Positions 7,365-13,373 of a DNA stretch of 13,861 nucleotides are shown in pieces. How positions within the stretch are numbered: position 1 is the first letter of the stretch; every line of letters begins with the position of its first letter. A model generated the notes under the pieces. The model saw nothing but the letters and a program-made list of their open reading frames with translations. It searched no databases and was not told the origin of the DNA. A program made the translations under genes and the position numbers. The stretch is from Actinomycetota bacterium (GTDB taxonomy: Bacteria; Actinomycetota; UBA4738; CADDZG01; WHSQ01), in assembly GCA_030448085.1 (NCBI GenBank), contig JAUJNU010000047.1, positions 1 to 13,861 on the forward strand. The letters run 5' to 3'.

Positions 7365-8549
7365 TTGAACGTCGTCGACCTCATCGTTGTGGCGCTGGCT
7401 CTGCTGGCGATGATCAGGGGATGGCGGCGCGGCATCCTCGGACAGCTCTTCGAGTTCGGCGGCGGCTTCCTAGGCCTGTTGGCCGGGTTCGCCCTCGGCC
7501 CCCGCATAGCGGAGTCCTTCTCGGACGACGCCGGCATGACGACGGCCCTCATCTCCATGCTCGTCGTCTTCGTCTTCCTCTCGATAGGTCAGACCCTCGG
7601 GTACCTGATCGGGCATCGCTTCGGCGGCTTCGCCAAGCAGGCCCGGCTCGGGGGGGTGGACTCCGGCCTGGGGGCCGCCTTCGGGGTCGTCATCACGATC
7701 CTCACGTTCTGGCTCGTCGGTACGACCGTGGTGAGGGCCGCCCCCCGGCCCGTAGCCCGGACCGTCCGGAACTCGACGATCCTTCAGCTGGCGAGCAAGA
7801 CGTTTCCCGACCCGCCCGACGTCCTCGCCTACTTCGGCCACTACCTGGACACCTCGGGTTTCCCGCAGGTCTTCGCCGGGCTCCCTCGCCTCACCGAGCC
7901 CGTGGACCTCCCCTCGAATGCGGAGGCGCGCAAGGCGATCGCGGCGGGCAAGGGCTCCACGGTGAGGGTCGTCCTCGACGCTTGCGGGGGGGTCCAGCAG
8001 GGCAGTGGATGGATCTCGGGGCCGAAGACCGTGGTCACCAACGCGCACGTGGTCGCGGGGGGCGACTCGGTGACCGTTCAGGAGCTGAACGGCGGCAACC
8101 ACAGTGGCGAGGTCGTCCACTTCGACCCCCGCAAGGACCTGGCTGTGGTGCGGGTGGAAACGGACCTCACCGGCCCCCCGTTGAAGCTGGAGGCGGCGGG
8201 ACTCGAGAGGGGCACGGCAGGGGCCACGCTCGGTTACCCGGGGAAGGAGGAGGGCCGGTTCACCGCTCATGGAGCTGCGGTCCAGGGTCGCTACGAGGCC
8301 AGGGGCCGCGACATCTACGGTCAGGACATCGTGGTGAGGGAGATCTACGAGCTGCGCTCCCCGGTTCGCCAGGGTGACTCGGGTGGGCCCTTCGTCCTGC
8401 CCTCGGGTGAGGTGGCGGGGGTGGTGTTCGCGGCCTCGACGACGGACGACGAGACCGGCTACGCCCTCACCGGCACCGAGGTCGTCAACGACCTAACCCA
8501 GGCCCGCTCCGCCACGGCCCCGGCCCCCACCGGCAACTGCACCCACTAA
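7365..8549 (+). CDS. marP: MarP-like membrane serine protease (CvpA + trypsin domains)
   Basis: The protein has an N-terminal CvpA/colicin V-type membrane domain of about four helices (residues 2-125) and a periplasmic chymotrypsin-fold protease (about 195-385). The catalytic triad is complete: H228 in TNAHVV, D258 in RKDLAVV, S339 in QGDSGGP. C207 and C392 stand where M. tuberculosis MarP (Rv3671c) has its activity-modulating disulfide (Cys214-Cys395, from memory). MarP supports acid and oxidative stress resistance, in part by cleaving the peptidoglycan hydrolase RipA. Length (394) matches the family. The start is taken as TTG 7365, since the ATG at 7354 is out of frame and the protein begins directly with the first membrane helix (NVVDLIVVALALLAMIRGWRRG). 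It lies 10 nt after the small membrane protein gene and is convergent with the SDR gene at 8618. Confidence 0.88.
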   Translation: MNVVDLIVVALALLAMIRGWRRGILGQLFEFGGGFLGLLAGFALGPRIAESFSDDAGMTTALISMLVVFVFLSIGQTLGYLIGHRFGGFAKQARLGGVDSGLGAAFGVVITILTFWLVGTTVVRAAPRPVARTVRNSTILQLASKTFPDPPDVLAYFGHYLDTSGFPQVFAGLPRLTEPVDLPSNAEARKAIAAGKGSTVRVVLDACGGVQQGSGWISGPKTVVTNAHVVAGGDSVTVQELNGGNHSGEVVHFDPRKDLAVVRVETDLTGPPLKLEAAGLERGTAGATLGYPGKEEGRFTAHGAAVQGRYEARGRDIYGQDIVVREIYELRSPVRQGDSGGPFVLPSGEVAGVVFAASTTDDETGYALTGTEVVNDLTQARSATAPAPTGNCTH

Positions 8550-8617
8550 CCAACTTCTGAGTGGATACAGACCCCATATGTGTCCGATAAGTCGACAAGA
8601 ACCGGTTCGGCGCGCCG

Positions 8618-9382
8618 CTAGGCCGTTTGGCCCCCGTCGACCGTGAGCGTCGTTCCCGTAACGAAGGAAGCCGCGTCCGAGGCGAGGAAGATCGCGGCCC
8701 CCACGATCTCTTCAGGCTCGCCGAGCCGGCCCATCGGGATCATCGAGATGGCCGCGTTCAAGGCGTGCTCGTCCTCTCTCATCTGAGTGTTGAGGTCGGT
8801 TGCGACCCACCCCGGCGAGATCGAGTTGATCCGCACGCCGGCCTGGGCGAGCTCCTTGGCCGCCGACTGAGTCATGAGCCTCACTCCTCCCTTGGCCGCC
8901 GAGTAGAAGGAGAGCGTGGGGGCGCCTTGGATCCCGGCGACCGAAGAGATCTGGATGATCGAGCCCCCGCCCGAGGCCAGCATCGCCGCGGCCCCCAGCT
9001 GCGTCGCGTGGAAGACCGAGTCGAGGTTCAGCGCCATAACTTTGTCCCACCCTTCGGGGCGCAGCGTCACGATCGGCGCCATGAACTTCGTTCCGCCGGC
9101 GTTGTTGACGAGGATGTCGAGACCTCCGAAGGACTCCACCGTCTGGTTGACCATGGCCTCGATCTGGGCCCGGTCCGTGACGTCGGTGGGCAGGACCAGA
9201 GCCCGCCGCCCCTTCGCCTCGACCTCCGCGGCCACCCCCTCGAGATCGTCCCGGCTCCGGGCCGCCAGCCCCACATCGGCCCCCGCCTCGGCGAACCCCA
9301 ATGCGATGGCGCGACCGATGCCGCGTGAGGCCCCGGTCACCAGAGCCGCCTTTCCCTCGAGCGAGAAGATCTCGGTACCCAC
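8618..9382 (-). CDS. FabG-like short-chain dehydrogenase/reductase
   Basis: This is a classical SDR of 254 residues that carries out NAD(P)-dependent oxidation or reduction of a hydroxyl/keto group; the substrate is not determinable. The Rossmann glycine motif TGASRGIG (16-23), NNAG (93-96), and the catalytic Ser147, Tyr160 and Lys164 (YSAAK) are all present, and the C-terminus ends TLTVDGGQTA, as in the FabG/gluconate 5-dehydrogenase group. The start is GTG (codon 9380-9382), fixed by an excellent Shine-Dalgarno: GGGAGG on the minus strand (plus 9390-9395), 7 nt away. It is transcribed alone, divergent from the 9470 gene (87 bp between starts) and convergent with the protease gene. The ARSRD segment after beta-2 (residues 41-45) would favour NADPH, but that is a weak inference. 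Confidence 0.9.
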   Translation of the reverse strand: MGTEIFSLEGKAALVTGASRGIGRAIALGFAEAGADVGLAARSRDDLEGVAAEVEAKGRRALVLPTDVTDRAQIEAMVNQTVESFGGLDILVNNAGGTKFMAPIVTLRPEGWDKVMALNLDSVFHATQLGAAAMLASGGGSIIQISSVAGIQGAPTLSFYSAAKGGVRLMTQSAAKELAQAGVRINSISPGWVATDLNTQMREDEHALNAAISMIPMGRLGEPEEIVGAAIFLASDAASFVTGTTLTVDGGQTA

Positions 9383-9457
9383 GTAAAAACCTCCCGTTGA
9401 TGGAATGAAGCCGGGCCTCTGGCGCCGGGCATGGCAGCCCTCCGTGCCGCCTCACCT

Positions 9458-9469
9458 TAGGATCGTTTC
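9458..9469 (+). promoter_or_regulatory. Putative -10 box for a leaderless mRNA (9470 gene)
   Basis: TAGGAT (9458-9463) is followed by 6 nt (CGTTTC) and the ATG start at 9470, without a Shine-Dalgarno. This TAnnnT-N6-ATG layout predicts transcription starting on the A of the start codon. No clear -35 box is visible. The box sits in the 87-bp divergent gap shared with the SDR gene. Confidence 0.5.
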
Positions 9470-10254
9470 ATGTCCTCGCAGACCCCGTCCGAGGTTGCCC
9501 GCGCGCTCGTCGCCGCCGGGATCGCGGGAGCACATCAGTCGCACTCCCGTCAGAACAACATCTCGAAGCTGAGAGCCTGTGTCGAGGGCGACGCGGACGG
9601 ATGCTTCGGGCTGTCCGGGCTCACGCTCACCACGCCCGAGGAGGCGCTCGGCTACCTCGCGGAGCTGACGGGCTGCTCGCCCGACATCGGCGACCTGGCC
9701 GGCGTCGACACGATGGACCCCGACAAGACGGTGGCGGGGATCATCGCGGCCGCCACCCGGCTTCGGGACGAGGCCCGCAAGGGCTCGACCCTCCTTGCCG
9801 TCACCGGTCATCCCACCGGGATGCTCGAGCACCACATCCGCGTGGTCGAGGCCTACCGGCCGCCGGCGGCAAGCTCCTCCGCCTCGGCGAGGAGGAAAGG
9901 ATCCCCTCGGACAGCAAGAAAGCGCCGGAGGGAGGTCCGGTACGTCGGCGGGGTGGGGTGCCTCGCCGATTGGGGGAGCCTCCGGCACACCCACTCGGCT
10001 CATGCCATGGAGGCGCTGCTCGAGAAGGACCCGTGGCCGGACATCGTGCTCGGGGACCATGGTTTCGCCGGCGCGGCTATCGAGCGCGGGATCCCAACCA
10101 TCGCGGTCATGGACATCAACGACCCCGCCCTCGCGATCGCCTGGGGGTGAGGGCAAGAGGTCATCATCATCCCGATGGACGACAATCGGCCCCCGCGTCT
10201 CTACGAGCCCTCATGGCGACTCTTCGAGCGCATCATCGGAGGGAGGAGATATGA
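9470..10254 (+). CDS. Actinobacterial 'phosphatase' family protein, frame-disrupted
   Basis: This resembles the actinobacterial family usually annotated only as 'phosphatase' (I believe Pfam PF15698); its in vivo substrate is not established. Recognisable blocks are VDTMDPDKTVAGIIAAA, LAVTGHPTGMLEHHIRV, RYVGGVGCLADWG, LRHTHSAHAMEALLE, IVLGDHGFAGAA and IPTIAVMDINDPALAIA. Two problems occur. Between about 9860 and 9935 the frame is shifted, then restored: the neighbouring frame there reads AGGKLLRLGEEERIPSDSKK, which suits the family better. At 10148-10150 an in-frame TGA interrupts the gene, yet the same frame continues as EVIIIPMDDNRPPRLYEPSWRLFERIIGG, the normal family C-terminus. The end at 10254 (ATGA overlap with the next gene) is inferred and needs one more indel. 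The ATG 9470 start is supported by the -10 box 6 nt upstream. Confidence 0.72.
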
Positions 10255-11193
10255 CGGACAGAGATCGTGCTTATCGGGCGGTGCTCGAGGACTGTCTCGC
10301 AGTCAAAGAGGGCGAGCAGGTGCTGATCCTCACGGACCCGAAGCGCCGCCCCATAGCGGGCGCCTGGTAGATGGGGGCCGGGCCCTCGAGGCAGAGACCC
10401 TGTTGATGGAGATGAGCGAGCCGCGTCTACGCACGGGGCGAGGTGCCGCCAGCCGTCGCCGCCGCGATGCTCGAGTGCGACGTCTTCATCGCCCCGACCA
10501 CCGTCCGTCTCCCATACAGAGGCTCGCCGCCGCGCGCTTGCGCCAATGGGGCGAGGGCCGCGACGATGCCCGAGATCACCGAGGACATGCTCCTTCGCAC
10601 GATGGGCGCCGACTTCGAGCAGGTCCGCAGGCTGTCGGGCGCTCTCGCAAAGGCCCTGACGATGCAGTGAGGTCCGATCCTCCGACCTCGGCACCGACGT
10701 CACGTTCTCGATCGAGGGCCGGGAGAGGGCATCGCAGACGACGGCGACCTGGCCGCTCTCGGGTCCTTCGGCAACCTTCCCCGGAGAGGGGTTCGTCGCC
10801 CCGTGGAAGGAAAGACGAACGGCAGGATCGTCTTCGACGGCTCCATCTGGCCCATCAAGAAGCTCGCCTCACCTCTCACGGCCGTGATCGAGAACGGAGT
10901 ACGCGGTGAGTTCGAGGGCCCCGACGCCGAGCGTTTCCGGGCCACGCTGGAACCCCACGGCCCCGAGGCCTTCGCCATAGCCGAGTTGGGTATCGGGACC
11001 AACGACGCCGCGACGCTCACCGGCAACGTCCTGGAGGACGAGAAGATCCTCGGCTCGATCCACGTGGCCTTCGGAGACAATCATTCCTTCTCGGGGACGA
11101 TCCGCGTCGTCGCACCAGGACGGCATCGTGTTGAAGCCTCGGGTCGAGATCGACTCACAGCTCGTGCTGGAAGACGGGCGCCTTCTCATATGA
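10251..11193 (+). CDS. M29 family aminopeptidase, frame-disrupted
   Basis: This is a metal-dependent aminopeptidase of family M29 (AmpS/aminopeptidase T type), cytosolic, releasing N-terminal residues. The ATG at 10251 follows a strong Shine-Dalgarno (GGAGGG, 10238-10243). The N-terminus reads LAVKEGEQVLILTD, after which a base is missing from the C-run near 10367 (IAGAW-stop versus ALVDGGRALEAETLLMEM). Further blocks in changing frames are EVPPAVAAAMLECDVFIAPTT, TMPEITEDMLLRTMGADFEQ, DLGTDVTFSIEGR, APVEGKTNGRIVFDGS, AIAELGIGTNDAATLTGNVLEDEK, GSIHVAFGDNHSFSG and HQDGIVLKPRVEID, ending DGRLLI at TGA 11191-11193. The Glu of PVEG, Glu of AELGIGTN, the His of SIHVAFG and HxD of HQDG match the family metal ligands. 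At least five indels are needed. It is coupled to the preceding phosphatase-family gene. Confidence 0.82.
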
Positions 11194-11204
11194 GCGGCTC
11201 CGGC

Positions 11205-11234
11205 ACGACAGCGAGCCAAGCCAGCACCTATAAT
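11205..11234 (+). promoter_or_regulatory. Promoter with perfect TATAAT for the HTH gene
   Basis: TATAAT (11229-11234) is a perfect consensus -10 box. An 18-nt spacer separates it from ACGACA (11205-11210), which matches the -35 consensus at four of six positions. The ATG lies only 9 nt after the -10 box, so the transcript would have no or almost no leader. The promoter begins 12 nt after the aminopeptidase stop, marking a new transcription unit. Confidence 0.6.
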
Positions 11235-11243
11235 CACGCCCTC

Positions 11244-11445
11244 ATGAACGAGATCAACAGGGGCGCAGCATCTAACTTCGCAACCGTTGCCGAGGTCGCG
11301 CCGGAGGTTGAGGGTTTCAACATGACCGTTTACCGCCTCGTGAGGTCCGGCGACCCTGCCCGCGGTGCGTGTGGGCCGTGGCTACCGGATACGCGAGGCC
11401 GATGTCATGGAATACCTGCAGAATCGATACATGGACCCCGGTTAA
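11244..11445 (+). CDS. BldC/excisionase-like helix-turn-helix protein, with indels
   Basis: This is a small DNA-binding protein of about 66 residues of the MerR/excisionase-like HTH group, resembling M. tuberculosis Rv0500A and Streptomyces BldC, which act as transcription regulators. It starts MNEINRGAASNFATVAEVA, then MTVYRLVRSG, and in another frame TLPAVRVGRGYRIREADVMEYLQNRYMDPG, ending TAA 11443-11445. A single extra base near 11352 (GGCGACC for GGCACC) explains the switch. Between EVA and NMTVYR the displayed frame gives PEVEGF, but the neighbouring frame gives RRLRVS, the normal HTH consensus, so two compensating indels probably hit the recognition region. The start at ATG 11244 agrees with the strong promoter 9 nt upstream. 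Its place ahead of bS22 and the epimerase matches mycobacteria. Confidence 0.78.
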
Positions 11446-11467
11446 GAGCCGGCTCACCGGATACACC

Positions 11468-11496
11468 GACCGTCCTGGAGGGACGGTCTTTTCTTT
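11468..11496 (+). terminator. Strong intrinsic terminator after the HTH gene
   Basis: GACCGTCC (11468-11475) pairs perfectly with GGACGGTC (11481-11488) across a TGGAG loop, followed immediately by TTTTCTTT (11489-11496). It lies 22 nt after the HTH stop and only 11 nt before the next start codon, so it separates the HTH unit from the kinase gene unless read through. Confidence 0.88.
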
Positions 11497-11507
11497 GGGG
11501 GTGCTTG

Positions 11508-12404
11508 ATGAGGGCCGATACGGAGGTCGCGTACCAGCGGCTCCTGTCGAACCCCGGCGTCGTCTTTCTCCTGGGGGGGATCGACACCGGGAAGACAACT
11601 TTCGGGATCGAGTTGGCGCAGAGGGCGGCGGCGGCCGGCGTTCCTACAGCCATCGTCGATGCGGACACGGTGCAATCCACGATCGGCCCCCCCACCACGG
11701 TCGGGCTGAGACACATCTCAGGCGAGACGACCCTCACCCGCGAGGAGCTGAGACGGGCGGACGGCCTCGGCTTCGTCGGCTCACACGTGCCGAAGGGGCA
11801 TCTGCTCCCTCTCGTGACGAATACCGCCAAGTTGGCTCGACGTGCCAAGGAGGCCGGGGCCCGATTGGTCATCGTCGACACCACGAGCCTGGTATCGGGC
11901 ATCTACGGTCAATCCCTCAAGTTCTTCAAGATGGACCTCCTGCAGCCTGACTACGTGATCGCCTTCGAAAGGGGCGGAGAGCTGGAGCCCGTAGTCGGCA
12001 ACGCCCAGAGGTTCACTCCGGCGGAGGTTCTCGAGCTGGAGGTCTCCCCGGAGGCGCAGGTCCGGTCGGTAGAGGAGCGGATCACGTTCCGGGAGGAGCA
12101 ATTCGCTGCGTACTTCTCGGGGGCCACCTCGCGCTGGAGGGTGAAGCCCACCGTCTTCATGCCGACCCTGCCCCCGGACTTCGACCTGGCTCTGTTGGAC
12201 GATCTGGTCGTCGGCATGGAGGATGGTCGCGGGTCCTGCTCCGGCATCGGGGTTTTGGAGTATGACTCTGGCGAGGACATCCTGCGGATGATCTCCCCTG
12301 TCTCCGAAGGCGTGAAGGGCCTTCGGCTTGGATCGGTAAGAATCGATACGAGCGGTCGTTCGAAGGGTCCCGTGGACCTACGACAGCTCTTTGGATCTGA
12401 ATAG
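11508..12404 (+). CDS. Clp1/Grc3-like polynucleotide 5'-kinase-family P-loop protein
   Basis: This is a 298-residue P-loop protein resembling the Clp1/Grc3/Nol9 polynucleotide 5'-hydroxyl kinases, which phosphorylate RNA or DNA 5' ends in eukaryotes and archaea; bacterial members are often named 'Clp1/GlmU family protein' and are little characterised. Seen: Walker A GGIDTGKTT (23-31), DADTVQSTIGPPTT (51-64), which resembles the D-x-D-x-GQ-x-x-x-x-PG-T segment of the family, and VIVDTTSLVSGIYGQSLKFFKMDLLQPDYVIAF (121-153, key residues D124, G131, G134, P147), equivalent to the family's 'DTxGWVxGxxG...PDxV' segment. The C-terminal third (about 205-298) is less familiar. ATG 11508 has GGGGG 6 nt upstream. 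The true gene begins here although the frame is open further upstream by accident. It is followed 10 nt later by bS22, suggesting a link to RNA or ribosome maturation. Confidence 0.75.
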   Translation: MRADTEVAYQRLLSNPGVVFLLGGIDTGKTTFGIELAQRAAAAGVPTAIVDADTVQSTIGPPTTVGLRHISGETTLTREELRRADGLGFVGSHVPKGHLLPLVTNTAKLARRAKEAGARLVIVDTTSLVSGIYGQSLKFFKMDLLQPDYVIAFERGGELEPVVGNAQRFTPAEVLELEVSPEAQVRSVEERITFREEQFAAYFSGATSRWRVKPTVFMPTLPPDFDLALLDDLVVGMEDGRGSCSGIGVLEYDSGEDILRMISPVSEGVKGLRLGSVRIDTSGRSKGPVDLRQLFGSE

Positions 12405-12409
12405 AAAGG
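12403..12409 (+). promoter_or_regulatory. Ribosome binding site of the bS22 gene
   Basis: AGAAAGG lies 5 nt before the ATG at 12415 and overlaps the stop codon of the kinase gene (12402-12404). It supports translation of this very short gene as part of the same mRNA. Confidence 0.6.
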
Positions 12410-12414
12410 TTCCT

Positions 12415-12516
12415 ATGCCTTCCCTAGTGAAGAAGCGGCGCAAGAAGATGAGAAAGAAGAAGCACCGCAAGATGCTGAAGAAGACGCGCTGGCAGCGCAG
12501 GCAGCAAGGGAAGTAA
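12415..12516 (+). CDS. Small ribosomal subunit protein bS22 (AURKAIP1/COX24 domain)
   Basis: This is a 33-residue, extremely basic protein beginning MPSLVKKRRKKMRKKKHRK and ending RRQQGK. It matches, over its whole length, the mycobacterial bS22 protein (Rv0500B type, MGSVIKKRRKRMSKKKHRK..., from memory), which sits in the 30S subunit near the decoding centre and belongs to the AURKAIP1/COX24 domain family. Length is exactly the family length. A Shine-Dalgarno AGAAAGG stands 5 nt before the ATG. The gene is A-rich compared with its neighbours because of its Lys codons. It lies 10 nt after the kinase gene and 8 nt before the SAM hydrolase start, so all three are likely on one transcript. In M. 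tuberculosis the homologue is followed directly by galE2; here the SAM hydrolase gene intervenes. Confidence 0.9.
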   Translation: MPSLVKKRRKKMRKKKHRKMLKKTRWQRRQQGK

Positions 12517-12524
12517 CCCTCCCG

Positions 12525-13343
12525 GTGAAAAGGCGGGAGTTCGTCACCTTCGTTTCGGATTATGGCCTCGAGGACGAGTTCGTAGGCGTCTGTCGTGGAG
12601 TGATGCTGAGGGTGGCGCCGCACCTGCGGATCATCGACGTGCACCACAACATCCTGCGTCAGGACATCCGGCACGGAGCGATCGTCCTCCACCAGTCCTC
12701 GCATTACATGCCGGATTCGGTTCACCTGGCGGTCGTCGACCCCAGCGTCGGGTCGGCTCGCAAGGCCATTGCGATCGAGGCGGGGTGGGGCGACATCTTC
12801 GTGGGGCCGGACAACGGCCTGCTCATCCCGGCCGCGGAGGCGTCCGGTGGCATCAAGAGCGTGCACGAGCTGACCGACCCGAGGTTCCACCTCACGCCCG
12901 TCTCGAGGACCTTCCAGGGCCGCGACGTCTTTGCACCCGCGGCGGCTCACATCGCCGGTGGCGTGTCCCCGGCCGACATGGGCGAGGCATTGGATCCCGA
13001 CGGGCTGGTTCGGATCGAGGTGCCCGTCGCGTGGGTGCACGACGACCACCTCCACGGTGAGGTCCTGCAGGTGGACCGTTTCGGGAACCTGCAGATGAAC
13101 CTGATGCGGAAACAGTTGGAGGGAGCCGGCCTCGGCACCGACGAGAGGCTGGAGGTAAGGCTCGAGGGTCAGCGACTCACGGTTCGGCTCGGTGTGAGCT
13201 TCGCCGACGTGGGCCCGGGGGAGTTCGTTCTGGTGGAGGACTCCTACAGTCAGCTCTCCCTCGCCATCAACAAGGGGGATGCCGCCGCCAAGCTCCGGGC
13301 CGGCGCCCGTTCGACGGTCATCGTGGGCCCGCTCGCCACTTAG
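12525..13343 (+). CDS. SAM hydrolase (DUF62, S-adenosyl-L-methionine hydroxide adenosyltransferase)
   Basis: This 272-residue protein belongs to the DUF62/SAM hydrolase family, related to the fluorinase and chlorinase enzymes; it splits SAM to adenosine and methionine with water as nucleophile. Visible family segments are VTFVSDYG (7-14), RIIDVHHNI (35-43), AVVDPSVGSARK (69-80), FVGPDNGLL (92-100), RTFQGRDVFAPAAA (128-141) and VDRFGNLQMN (183-192). The characterised archaeal enzyme uses Asp68, Arg75 and His127. With a constant offset of 4 these are D72, R79 and Q131 here, so the His is replaced by Gln (CAG, 12915-12917). The GTG start at 12525 follows the bS22 stop by 8 nt. No Shine-Dalgarno is clear, so translational coupling is likely. 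The family call is firm; whether the enzyme hydrolyses SAM efficiently is open. Confidence 0.88.
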   Translation: MKRREFVTFVSDYGLEDEFVGVCRGVMLRVAPHLRIIDVHHNILRQDIRHGAIVLHQSSHYMPDSVHLAVVDPSVGSARKAIAIEAGWGDIFVGPDNGLLIPAAEASGGIKSVHELTDPRFHLTPVSRTFQGRDVFAPAAAHIAGGVSPADMGEALDPDGLVRIEVPVAWVHDDHLHGEVLQVDRFGNLQMNLMRKQLEGAGLGTDERLEVRLEGQRLTVRLGVSFADVGPGEFVLVEDSYSQLSLAINKGDAAAKLRAGARSTVIVGPLAT

Positions 13344-13361
13344 ACCTGGGTGGGCCGGGGG

Positions 13362-13373
13362 TAGGGTGTTCGT
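13362..13373 (+). promoter_or_regulatory. Putative -10 box for a leaderless mRNA (epimerase)
   Basis: TAGGGT (13362-13367) is followed by exactly 6 nt and the ATG at 13374, with no Shine-Dalgarno between. A weak -35 candidate TTAGAC (13340-13345) overlaps the SAM hydrolase stop codon. The spacing equals that seen before the 9470 and 6983 genes. Confidence 0.45.

Noticed and set aside
6095..7558. Minus-strand ORF of 487 codons opposite acuC and the membrane protein.
   Set aside because: It is rich in Arg, Pro and Glu and without family motifs, as expected for the complement of GC-rich coding sequence.
8550..8617. Possible bidirectional terminator between the protease and the SDR gene (GGATAC 8563-8568 with GTGTCC 8580-8585).
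   Set aside because: The stem is short, contains a G-U pair, and has no U-tract on either strand.
3155..10150. TGA recoded as Trp or selenocysteine.
   Set aside because: TGA ends several intact genes in the window, the two internal TGA codons do not fall at Trp or Cys positions, and both lie in or beside indel-rich sequence.
10803..12404. A continuous 533-codon + strand frame that seems to fuse an aminopeptidase fragment to the P-loop kinase.
   Set aside because: The middle part (about 11105-11507) is out-of-frame sequence of the aminopeptidase end and the HTH gene, followed by a strong terminator. The frames join only through indels.
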